Positions 7,138 to 13,419 of a DNA stretch of 13,419 nt are shown here, one piece after another. Source of the DNA: an uncultured Clostridia bacterium (GTDB lineage: Bacteria > Bacillota > Clostridia > Christensenellales > Aristaeellaceae). A model generated the notes under the pieces. That model ran no database searches. It saw nothing but the letters and a program-made list of their open reading frames with translations, and was not told where the DNA came from. Positions within the stretch are counted from its first letter, which is position 1, and every line of letters starts with the position of its first letter. The position numbers and the translations under genes are program-made. The DNA is taken from NCBI GenBank assembly GCA_945877525.1, contig CAMDVP010000057.1, forward strand, positions 1-13,419. Direction: 5' to 3'.

Positions 7138-9042
7138 CCTCAACGCCAAGGCTCTGCGCCTTGGTCAGCTTGCTGCCCGCCGCCTCGCCCGCCACGACGA
7201 AGGCGGTTTTCTTGCTGACGGAGGACGCCGCTGTCCCGCCGCAGGCCCGAATCAGATCCTCCGCTTCCCTGCGGCTGAGGGTAGGCAGCGTGCCCGTGAC
7301 CACCACCGTTAATCCACTGAGCGACCCCGCGCCCCGGCCCGCCGCACTTCGCGGCTTTACGCCCACCTGCAGCAGCCGGTCAATCATACGTCTGTTTTCC
7401 TCAAAGGAGAAGAACTCCGTCACGCTCTGGGCAACAATGTCGCCCACATCCGGCAGGGCCGTCAGTTCCTCCTGGGAGGCGGAGGCCACGCCCTCCAGCG
7501 TACCGAAGGCGGCGGCCAGGTCGCGGGCGGTTTTCCGCCCCACGTTGGGAATTCCCACCGCAAACAGGAACGCGTCCAGGGTGCAGTCCTTGCTCTTTTC
7601 CAGTGCTGCCATCAGATTGGCGGCTTTCTTTTCCTTGAACCCGTCCAGGGACAATACGTCGCTTTCCGTCAGATGGTACAGGTCGGCGGGATCACGGACG
7701 TTCATCTGGTCATAAAGCTGACCCGCCGTTTTCTCCGACAAGCCCTCAATGTCCATGGCGTCCCGCCCGGCAAAGTGGCTGATTCTCGCCACGGCCTGTG
7801 TGCGGCAGCTTCTGCGGTTCATGCAGAACAGGTGCGCGCCCCGCTCCTGCAGCGCTTCGCCGCAGGCAGGGCATACCTCGGGTTTTTCGATGGGCTGCTC
7901 GCCCTCGCCCGGCTCGCCCACGCGCCCCATGATTTCCGGAATCACATCGTTGGAGCGGCGGATCCATACCGGCGCGCCGATGGCCACCCGCTTGCGCTGG
8001 ATGTCGCCCCAGTTGTTCAGCGTGGCCTTGCGCACGGTCACGCCGTAGAAATCAACAGGATCCAGGTGGGCCAGAGGGGTCAGCTTGCCGGTGCGACCCA
8101 GCTCCCAGGTTACCCGGCGCAGAGTGGTGACGCTCTCCTCCGCCTCAAACTTGTAGGCCACTGCCCAGCGGGGGAACTTGTCCGTATAGCCCATCTGCTC
8201 CCGCAGGGCCACGTCTCCCACCTTGATGACCACACCGTCGATGAGGAAGTCGAGGCTGTCCCTCTGTGCCTCAATGTCGCGGATGTAGCGCTCAATTTCC
8301 GTAAGCCCCGTGGGGCGGCCAAGATACGGACTGACCTGGAAGCCGTTTTGCCGCAGGAAGTCCAGCATTTCCGGCTGGGTGCGGTGCCCACCTGGTAGAA
8401 GAACGCGTCCAGGCGGCGTGAGGCCGTCACGGCAGGGTCAAGGTTCCGCAGCGCGCCGGCGGCGGCGTTGCGGGCATTTTTTAGGGGCTCTTTAGCCGTT
8501 TCGTTGTACTTTTTCAGGGTACTAAGGCGCATGATGCACTCGCCCTGCACCTCAAGCAGGCCCTTGTAGGGAATGGTCAGCGGCACGGCCCGCACGGTTT
8601 TCGCCTGGGGAAGGATGGCCTCGCCCACGATGCCGTTGCCGCGGGTCGCGGCCTGCACCAGACGGCCGTCGCGGTAGGTCAGGTTCAGCGTCAGACCGTC
8701 GAACTTGTATTCCACATAGTATTGCAGATCGGTCTGCCCGGCCAGCTTTTCCGTGCGGCGGATCCAGTCCTCCAGCGCCGGGATGGACTGCACCTTGTCC
8801 ATGCTCCACAGACGGCTCAGGTGGGTATGCTCTTCAAAGCCCTTGAGGGGTTCGCTGCCCACGCGGTGGGTGGGCGAATCCTCCAGCACCAGGCCGCTTT
8901 CCTTTTCCAGGGCGGCCAGCCGGTCGTAGAGCTGATCCCACTGCATGTCGGAAAGCACCGATTCTCCCAGGGTATAATAGGCGCGGGAGGCTTCGTTCAG
9001 CCGGTCAATGAGAGGGCGCATCAGCGCTGCATAGTCGGTCAT
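7097..9042 (-). CDS. ligA: NAD-dependent DNA ligase LigA, interrupted by an apparent frameshift
   Basis: LigA seals nicks in DNA using NAD and is normally essential. It is in two frames here: the first from ATG 9040-9042 to about 8388 (some 217 residues), the second from about 8388 to the TGA at 7097-7099. Joined by one missing base they give roughly 648 residues, a normal length. The first part has domain Ia and the adenylation motif EYKFDG with catalytic Lys113. The second has LDFLIDGVVIKV, WAVAYKFEAEE, the OB-fold, the four zinc cysteines (CPAC then FC and SC), helix-hairpin-helix repeats and a C-terminal BRCT domain from GLTVVVTGTLPTLS. All motifs are intact on both sides, so the break is a sequence error or a very recent mutation. 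The start overlaps the pcrA stop as ATGA. Confidence 0.9.
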
Positions 9043-11336
9043 TCGTCATCCTCCAGCTTGACGATGGGCGCAATGGAAAGGGAAAATTCCTTCACGCCGT
9101 AGGCGGTAAACTCAATCTGAATCCGTGCGTCCGCGCCGCGGCCGGTCACCGCCACCACCTGGCCTTCGCCGAATTTGCGGTGCATGACCCGGTCTCCCTT
9201 GCGGAACAGGCTCTGCATGGCGCCGGAGGCAAGCTCCCGGGCCTTGGAGGGCGCAAAGCCCTTCTGTACCCCGGGGATGCCCAGCGCATCGCCGTGCAGG
9301 GTCAGGCGGGGCTTGCCCAGGTCGGCCATGGCGGGTGTGGAACGCATCCCATAGCCCGAGCCGTAGCCGCCCCGGCGTGGCGCGCTCTGGGGCACGCCCT
9401 TGAAGGCTGCTTCCTTCTTTTCAGCCCATTCGTCCTGCAAAAGCCGCGGGGGTATCTCCTCCAGGAAGCGGCTGGGCGCGTTGTGATTCACCTGATTGTA
9501 CAGCATGCGCTGGCTGGCACGGGAGATGAACAGCCGCTTCTGGGCGCGGGTGATGCCCACATAGCACAGCCGGCGTTCTTCCTCCATGCGGTTTTCGTCC
9601 ATCAGGCTGCGGCCGGAGGGGAACACCCCCTCTTCCAGTCCGGTCATGAACACATTGGGGAATTCCAGGCCCTTGGCGGAGTGCAGGGTCATCAGCGTCA
9701 CATAGCCGCGCTCGTCCTCCTGCTGGTCCAGGTCAGTCACCAGGGCCACGTTTTCCAAATACTCCTCCAGGGTGGCGTTTTCGCTCGCCCTGGCAAATTC
9801 CTCCACCGCGCCCAGGAATTCCTGCATGTTTTCCACCCGCGCGCGGCTTTCCTCCGTGTCCTCCCGCTGATACTGCTCCATCAGCCCGGTCTTTTCCACC
9901 AGGGTTTTCACAAACTCGCTCAGGGGCAGCGCTTCCTTCAGGGCTGTGAGCATGGTCATCAATAGGAAGAAATCGCTCACGCACTTGCGGGGCCGGGAGG
10001 AAAGGGTGTCGGGAATGTCGCTCAGGGCGCTGTACAGGGGCATGTCGTTTTCCCGGGCGTGGTTCACCAGTTCCTGTACGGTGCTGTCGCCGATGGAGCG
10101 CTTGGGCACGTTGATAATGCGCTTGAGAGACACGTCGTCCGCCGGGTTGACAATGACCCGCAGGTAGGCCACCACGTCACGGATCTCCTTGCGGTCGTAG
10201 AACTTCTGCCCGCCGAAGACCTTGTAGGGGATGCCCGAGCGCATGAGCATTTCCTCAATCACGCGGCTCTGGGCGTTGGTGCGGTACAGCACGGCGGTTC
10301 TGCCATAGCTTTCCCCCTGCCGCCCCAGCTGGCGGATGCGGTCGGCCACCCAGGCAGCCTCCTCCCTCTCGTCCCCGGCACAGAACAGCTTGATGGGCTC
10401 GCCCTCGCCGCTTTCCGTCCACAGGGCCTTCTCCTTGCGCCCGGCGTTGTGGGCGATCACCTGGTTGGCCGCGTCCAGAATGTTGGCGGTGGAGCGGTAG
10501 TTCTGCTCCAGCTTGATGACCGTGGCGTCGGGGTAATCCTTCTCAAAGTCAAGGATGTTGCGGATATCCGCGCCGCGCCAGCCATAGATTGACTGATCGT
10601 CGTCGCCCACCACGCACAGGTTGCGGCTGCGGTCGGTGAGCAGCTTCACCAGCATGTACTGGGCATAGTTGGTATCCTGATACTCGTCCACCAGCACATG
10701 CTGGAATCGGGCGCGGTAGCTCTCCAGCACAGGAGGATGATCCGCCAGCAATTCGAGGGTCTTAACCAGCAGATCGTCAAAATCCAGCGCGTTGAGGGCC
10801 TTCAGGCGGGTTTCGTACTCTACAAACACGTCGTGGAGCATCTGGCTGCGGTGATCCCGCTCGGACTTGGCAAACCATTCGTCCGGGGAAAGCAGCTTGT
10901 TCTTCGCATCAGAAATCTTCGCCCTGATTTCCTTGGGCGGCAGGAACTTTTCATCAATATTCAGCCTTTTGAGAATTTCCTTGATCACGGCGCCCTGGTC
11001 GTCGTCGTCGTAAATGACAAAGGAGCGGGAATAGCCCAGCTTTTCAATATCGCGGCGCAGAATGCGCGCACAGGTGGAATGAAAGGTGGAAATCCACGCG
11101 TCCTCCGCCTGATCGCCCACCAGGCGGACAATGCGCTCCTTCATTTCACGGGCTGCCTTGTTGGTAAAGGTCAGCGCCAGAATTGACCGGGCCGGTACGC
11201 CGTGATCCATCAAATTCGCCACACGGCAGGTCAGGGCGCGGGTCTTTCCGCTGCCCGCGCCAGCCAGGATCAGCACCGGACCCTCAAGGGTTTCCGCGGC
11301 CAGGCGCTGCTGGGGGTTGAGCATACTCAGATCCAT
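9039..11336 (-). CDS. pcrA: ATP-dependent DNA helicase PcrA (UvrD/Rep family)
   Basis: Superfamily 1A 3'-to-5' helicase that acts in DNA repair, plasmid replication and removal of RecA or stalled RNA polymerase. The 765 residues match PcrA. Visible motifs are NPQQRLAAE (Q motif), Walker A AGAGSGKT (25-32), TFTNKAAREMKER (Ia), Walker B DEYQDTN (217-223), QSIYGWRGAD (248-257), LEQNYRS (IV), TLHSAKGLEF (V) and YVGITRAQKRL (VI). The C-terminus holds the Tudor-like domain that binds RNA polymerase (GDRVMHRKFGEGQVVAV). The start ATG at 11334-11336 has GAGGTG 5 bases upstream, 42 bases after the YerC-like stop. The order regulator-pcrA-ligA resembles the yerC and pcrA-ligA neighbourhoods of Bacillus. 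Confidence 0.96.
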   Translation of the reverse strand: MDLSMLNPQQRLAAETLEGPVLILAGAGSGKTRALTCRVANLMDHGVPARSILALTFTNKAAREMKERIVRLVGDQAEDAWISTFHSTCARILRRDIEKLGYSRSFVIYDDDDQGAVIKEILKRLNIDEKFLPPKEIRAKISDAKNKLLSPDEWFAKSERDHRSQMLHDVFVEYETRLKALNALDFDDLLVKTLELLADHPPVLESYRARFQHVLVDEYQDTNYAQYMLVKLLTDRSRNLCVVGDDDQSIYGWRGADIRNILDFEKDYPDATVIKLEQNYRSTANILDAANQVIAHNAGRKEKALWTESGEGEPIKLFCAGDEREEAAWVADRIRQLGRQGESYGRTAVLYRTNAQSRVIEEMLMRSGIPYKVFGGQKFYDRKEIRDVVAYLRVIVNPADDVSLKRIINVPKRSIGDSTVQELVNHARENDMPLYSALSDIPDTLSSRPRKCVSDFFLLMTMLTALKEALPLSEFVKTLVEKTGLMEQYQREDTEESRARVENMQEFLGAVEEFARASENATLEEYLENVALVTDLDQQEDERGYVTLMTLHSAKGLEFPNVFMTGLEEGVFPSGRSLMDENRMEEERRLCYVGITRAQKRLFISRASQRMLYNQVNHNAPSRFLEEIPPRLLQDEWAEKKEAAFKGVPQSAPRRGGYGSGYGMRSTPAMADLGKPRLTLHGDALGIPGVQKGFAPSKARELASGAMQSLFRKGDRVMHRKFGEGQVVAVTGRGADARIQIEFTAYGVKEFSLSIAPIVKLEDDE

Positions 11337-11378
11337 ATTGCCACCTCATACTTTCTCTTGTCTGCAAGCCGGGACGCG

Positions 11379-11705
11379 TTATTCCGCCCGGCTGTCCTGC
11401 GCCTCCAGCTTTCCGTCCCTTTCCAGGGCAAGAAGCACGCGGTTGTATCCGTCCGCGCCATAGATCAGGGCACGGTTCACCCTGCTGATGGTCGCGGAGG
11501 AAGCCCCGGTCCGCCTGGCGATTTCCTGATAGGTTACATGGTCGCGCAGCATCACCGCCACTTCCAGCCGCTGAGCAATGCTTTTCAATTCGGGAATGGT
11601 GCAAATGTCCTCGAAGAACCGATAGGCGTCCTCCACCGATTCCAGCCTGAGCACCGCCTCCATCAGCAGGTCGGTCTGCTCGCTTCTGACCTTTGACTCA
11701 AACAT
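11379..11705 (-). CDS. YerC/YecD family TrpR-related DNA-binding protein
   Basis: Small helix-turn-helix protein of the Trp repressor superfamily, YerC/YecD branch. From the chosen start it has 108 residues, about the size of Bacillus subtilis YerC. Helices at roughly 8-55 include the family stretch FFEDICTIPELKSIAQRLEVA; the DNA-binding helix-turn-helix is TYQEIARRTGASSATISRVN (58-77), followed by RALIYGADGYNRVL. The start ATG at 11703-11705 is chosen because AAAGGAG lies 7-8 bases upstream; upstream in-frame starts (a GTG at 11733 and an ATG at 11730) lack one. First gene of the pcrA-ligA operon, with a sigma-A-type promoter at 11760. Ligand and targets are unknown; dyads on its own promoter suggest autoregulation. 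Confidence 0.9.
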   Translation of the reverse strand: MFESKVRSEQTDLLMEAVLRLESVEDAYRFFEDICTIPELKSIAQRLEVAVMLRDHVTYQEIARRTGASSATISRVNRALIYGADGYNRVLLALERDGKLEAQDSRAE

Positions 11706-11745
11706 GACACCGCTCCTTTCGCCGCGGGGCATCACGATCGCATTT

Positions 11746-11767
11746 TACCATACGGTATGATTATACC
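11746..11767 (-). promoter_or_regulatory. Candidate operator: alternating dyad repeats over the -10 box
   Basis: On the minus strand the order is GGTAT, 4 bases, ATACC, 4 bases, GGTA. The middle half-site can make a dyad with either neighbour. The first half-site overlaps TATAAT and the others cover the likely transcription start. A repressor bound here would block the promoter; the YerC-like protein itself is the obvious candidate. This is inferred from symmetry only. Confidence 0.35.
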
Positions 11768-11788
11768 ACGTTTTTTCCCGCTTGACCA
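11760..11788 (-). promoter_or_regulatory. Promoter of the YerC-like gene / pcrA / ligA operon
   Basis: On the minus strand a perfect TATAAT (11760-11765) is preceded by TGG and, 18 bases upstream, by TGGTCA, a 4-of-6 match to TTGACA. Transcription would start near 11752, giving a leader of about 48 bases before the ATG at 11705. GGTAT and ATACC repeats overlap the -10 box. Confidence 0.6.
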
Positions 11789-11985
11789 GAAGGAAAACGC
11801 GCGGAGCGGCAAAAGAGGGAAGCGCATGCCGCCTGCTTCCTGCATCCGGGAACAGATGATAAGCGGGCTTTTTCCCAGCGCAGGCCGCTCATATTCCTGT
11901 GAGAAAGCTGGCAGGAAATCCATCTGCGGGCGAGAATTGTTGTATCAGAATACGGCGGGCACAGCCCGCAGAAACGAGGCCACCC

Positions 11986-12942
11986 ATGCAGCAGGCGTAT
12001 CTTTTTGTCCATTTTCGTGAAATGTGCACCCCCGACGGCGAGCAGCTCCGCTTCGCCCTGAGCCGGGACGGTTTTCACTGGGAGGCCGTGAATGATGGCC
12101 GTCCCCTTCTCTGGGCGTACTACGGCGATAAGGGCGTGCGGGATTTCACCATCGTGCGCTCCCGAATCGACGGGCGGTTCTACATTCTGGCCACCGACCT
12201 GAGCCTGGCCTACACCATGCGCGCCCATCGGGAGGGCTTCTGGCCCTATGTGTCCCGTCACGGCAGCAAGTGCCTGGCCCTGTGGGAATCCGACGACCTG
12301 GTGCACTGGTCAGAGCAGCGCCTGGTTCAGATCGGCAACGAGGACTTCGGCTGCCTGTGGGCCCCGGACGCGCTCTATTGCCCGGGCACGGATGATTATC
12401 TGGTGCACTGGTCGTCCTCCCACGCATCCAATGGCTATGGCCAGAAGGCCATCTTTGGCGCACATACACGGGATTTCAAAACCTTTACCGAGCCCAGGGT
12501 GCTTTACCGCAAGCCGGACAGCGAGGTCATCGACTCAGCCATTTATGAAGAGGACGGACGGTACTACATGTTTCTCAAGAGCCATGGCAAGCCCAACCGC
12601 TGCATGCTGCTTTCCGCGGACAGCCCCGAGGGCGAATACACACCCATTGAAGCCTTCAACCGCAGCATGGAGCAGATCGAGGAGGGGCTCTACGAAGCGC
12701 CCACCGCCGTGCGCCTGGAGGACGGGCGCTGGTGCCTGTTTCTGGATTTCTACGGGGCCAGCGGCGAGGGGCAGGGGTATGTGCCCTTCGTGGCGGATAG
12801 CCTGCGCAGCGGCGAGTTCCGCCGGGCGGACGAGGCGTTCTCCTTCCCCTACGGCTTCAAGCACGGCACCATTCTCACCATCACCCCCGAGGAATACGAG
12901 CGCGTCCGCAGCCACGACTGGGGCCGCATCATCGGCTGGTGA
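11986..12942 (+). CDS. Glycoside hydrolase family 43-like protein (probable intracellular arabinosidase/xylosidase)
   Basis: The 318 residues have the layout of a five-bladed beta-propeller GH43 enzyme, a family that removes arabinose or xylose units from plant oligosaccharides. Likely catalytic residues are Asp53 in GVRDFTI (base; least certain), Asp183 in VIDSAIYEEDG (pKa modulator) and the general acid Glu237 in GLYEAPTAV. CLWAPDAL (123-130) matches the WAPD motif, and GFKHGTI (His293) is the late conserved histidine. No signal peptide, so it would act in the cytoplasm on imported sugars. The start ATG 11986 (MQQAYLFVHF) begins exactly where the fold begins and has GAGG 7 bases upstream; an in-frame ATG at 11899 adds an unlikely Arg/Cys-rich extension. 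Substrate cannot be told from sequence, and no sugar transporter is visible nearby. Confidence 0.82.
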   Translation: MQQAYLFVHFREMCTPDGEQLRFALSRDGFHWEAVNDGRPLLWAYYGDKGVRDFTIVRSRIDGRFYILATDLSLAYTMRAHREGFWPYVSRHGSKCLALWESDDLVHWSEQRLVQIGNEDFGCLWAPDALYCPGTDDYLVHWSSSHASNGYGQKAIFGAHTRDFKTFTEPRVLYRKPDSEVIDSAIYEEDGRYYMFLKSHGKPNRCMLLSADSPEGEYTPIEAFNRSMEQIEEGLYEAPTAVRLEDGRWCLFLDFYGASGEGQGYVPFVADSLRSGEFRRADEAFSFPYGFKHGTILTITPEEYERVRSHDWGRIIGW

Positions 12943-12988
12943 GCCTGAAGGCGGATTGTATTCTTTTTGTGCTTCATTCCTCCCAAGG

Positions 12989-13017
12989 TTGACAGGTTGC
13001 AAGATATGGAGTAAACT
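12989..13017 (+). promoter_or_regulatory. Promoter of the solute-binding protein gene
   Basis: A perfect TTGACA (12989-12994) and TAAACT (13012-13017, 4 of 6 to TATAAT) are spaced 17 bases apart. Transcription would begin near 13024, giving a leader of about 56 bases. The gene therefore has its own promoter, separate from the upstream glycosidase gene. TGACAG (12990-12995) and CTGTCA (13016-13021) form an inverted repeat over the two boxes, a candidate operator. Confidence 0.6.
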
Positions 13018-13029
13018 GTCACCGTAGCT

Positions 13030-13072
13030 GCGGAGGAGGCGTATTCCTCCGCGAGTAGGATTTGAAGGAGGA
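13030..13072 (+). promoter_or_regulatory. Structured leader with a possible alternative pairing that covers the ribosome binding site
   Basis: GCGGAGGA (13030-13037) and TCCTCCGC (13045-13052) form a perfect 8-bp stem with a 7-base loop, starting only a few bases after the predicted transcription start. The TCCTCC part (13045-13050) is equally complementary to GGAGGA at 13067-13072, which is the ribosome binding site of the next gene. Only one helix can exist at a time. A switch is plausible but unproven; the 8-bp upstream hairpin is the stronger and would leave translation on. It matches no riboswitch class that I recognise. Confidence 0.35.
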
Positions 13073-13079
13073 TACCCCT

Positions 13080-13419
13080 ATGAAGAAACTGACCGCCCTG
13101 ATTCTGGCCCTGTGCATGGTTCTGTGCTGTTCTGCCGCCATGGCTGAGGGCAAAACTTACAATGTAGGTATTTTGCAGCTGGTGCGGCATCCCGCCCTCG
13201 ACGCCGCTACCCAGGGCTTCAAGGACGCGCTGACCGAGAAGCTGGGCGACAATGTCAAGTTTGATGATCAGAATGCCTCCGGCGACGTTCCCGCCTGCGC
13301 CACCATTGCCACCACCCTTGTTTCCAACGGTGTCGACCTGATCATGGCCAACGCCACCCCCGCGCTGCAGGCCGCTGCCGCCGCCACCAGCGAGATCCCG
13401 ATCCTGGCCACCTCCATCA
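13080..13419 (+). CDS. ABC transporter substrate-binding protein, TrpX-like family (partial, C-terminus outside window)
   Basis: The first 113 residues are present; the gene runs off the window. They comprise a signal peptide (MKK, then a hydrophobic stretch about 4-20, then AMA before EGK) and the start of a periplasmic-binding fold: YNVGILQLVRHPALDAATQG, a variable helix, KFDDQNASGD, then CATIATTLVSNGVDLIMANATPALQAAA and IPILATSI. This is the pattern of the TrpX/YtrF-like ABC_sub_bind family, whose members bind aromatic amino acids or other small solutes; permease and ATPase genes normally follow. The start ATG 13080 has GAAGGAGG 8 bases upstream. The signal region lacks a clear lipobox (VLCCS is the nearest), so it may be released by signal peptidase I, unusual for a Gram-positive binding protein. 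The substrate is not evident. Confidence 0.88.
   Translation, partial: MKKLTALILALCMVLCCSAAMAEGKTYNVGILQLVRHPALDAATQGFKDALTEKLGDNVKFDDQNASGDVPACATIATTLVSNGVDLIMANATPALQAAAAATSEIPILATSI

Larger units (their letters stand above)
11736..11985. other. Divergent intergenic region between the YerC-like gene and the glycosidase gene
   Basis: The 250-base gap holds the minus-strand promoter described at 11760-11788. On the glycosidase side I see no convincing -35/-10 pair. A perfect 6-bp hairpin, GCGGGC (11955-11960) with GCCCGC (11964-11969), stands 16 bases before the glycosidase ATG, just upstream of its weak GAGG ribosome site; without a T-run it is not a terminator, and it might affect translation. 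Confidence 0.3.

Noticed and set aside
11782..11812. Plus-strand TTGACC as a -35 box for the glycosidase gene
   Set aside because: No acceptable -10 box lies 16-18 bases downstream, and the site is about 200 bases from the start codon.
11896..11916. Catabolite (cre-like) site TGAGAAAGCTGGCA before the glycosidase gene
   Set aside because: It lacks the central CG and has three mismatches to the consensus, so it is not better than chance.
12943..12970. Possible terminator after the glycosidase gene
   Set aside because: Only 3-4 bp stems (GGCT/AGCC or GCC/GGC) are present, and the TTTTT at 12963-12967 is about 10 bases away, so it does not make a convincing intrinsic terminator.

Overview
The window looks like chromosome from a high-GC, spore-forming Firmicute of class Clostridia. 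A gut lineage near Christensenellales or Oscillospirales would fit, but that placement is inference. The support is indirect: strong AAGGAGG-type ribosome binding sites on most genes, a YerC-PcrA-LigA gene order, a site-2 protease gene joined to scpA-scpB, and a probable GerQ-type spore coat protein. I see no tRNA, rRNA, CRISPR array, transposase or phage gene.

Left edge (1-338): the last 24 codons of a cysteine-rich protein on the plus strand, then two perfect hairpins, then a highly structured, MITE-like palindromic stretch with no gene. Next (339-6578) is a seven-gene operon on the minus strand, read right to left: alanine racemase, M20 amidohydrolase, M55 D-aminopeptidase, S66 LD-carboxypeptidase, M50 site-2 protease, ScpA, ScpB. 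Genes overlap by a few bases or are at most 15 bases apart. The first four fit a pathway that trims D-amino-acid peptides from peptidoglycan and interconverts D- and L-alanine. The last two are the non-SMC subunits of the chromosome-condensing SMC complex.

Between this operon and the next lies one plus-strand gene (6676-7137), probably a GerQ-like coat protein. It runs tail-to-tail into ligA with a 41-base overlap. The second minus-strand operon (7097-11705) is a YerC/TrpR-type regulator, the PcrA helicase and the NAD-dependent DNA ligase LigA. LigA is broken by an apparent single-base frameshift near 8387-8390, in a run of C (G on the coding strand), most simply a sequence error or a recent mutation. 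The YerC promoter carries overlapping dyad repeats on its -10 box, a candidate operator.

Right edge (11986-13419), plus strand: an intracellular GH43-like glycosidase, then a separately promoted gene for an ABC transporter solute-binding protein of the TrpX type, cut off by the window end. The promoter of that last gene overlaps an inverted repeat, and its short leader can form two mutually exclusive helices, one of which would cover the ribosome binding site. These are the best candidates here for undescribed regulation. I found no convincing new multi-gene system; the coding content belongs to known families.
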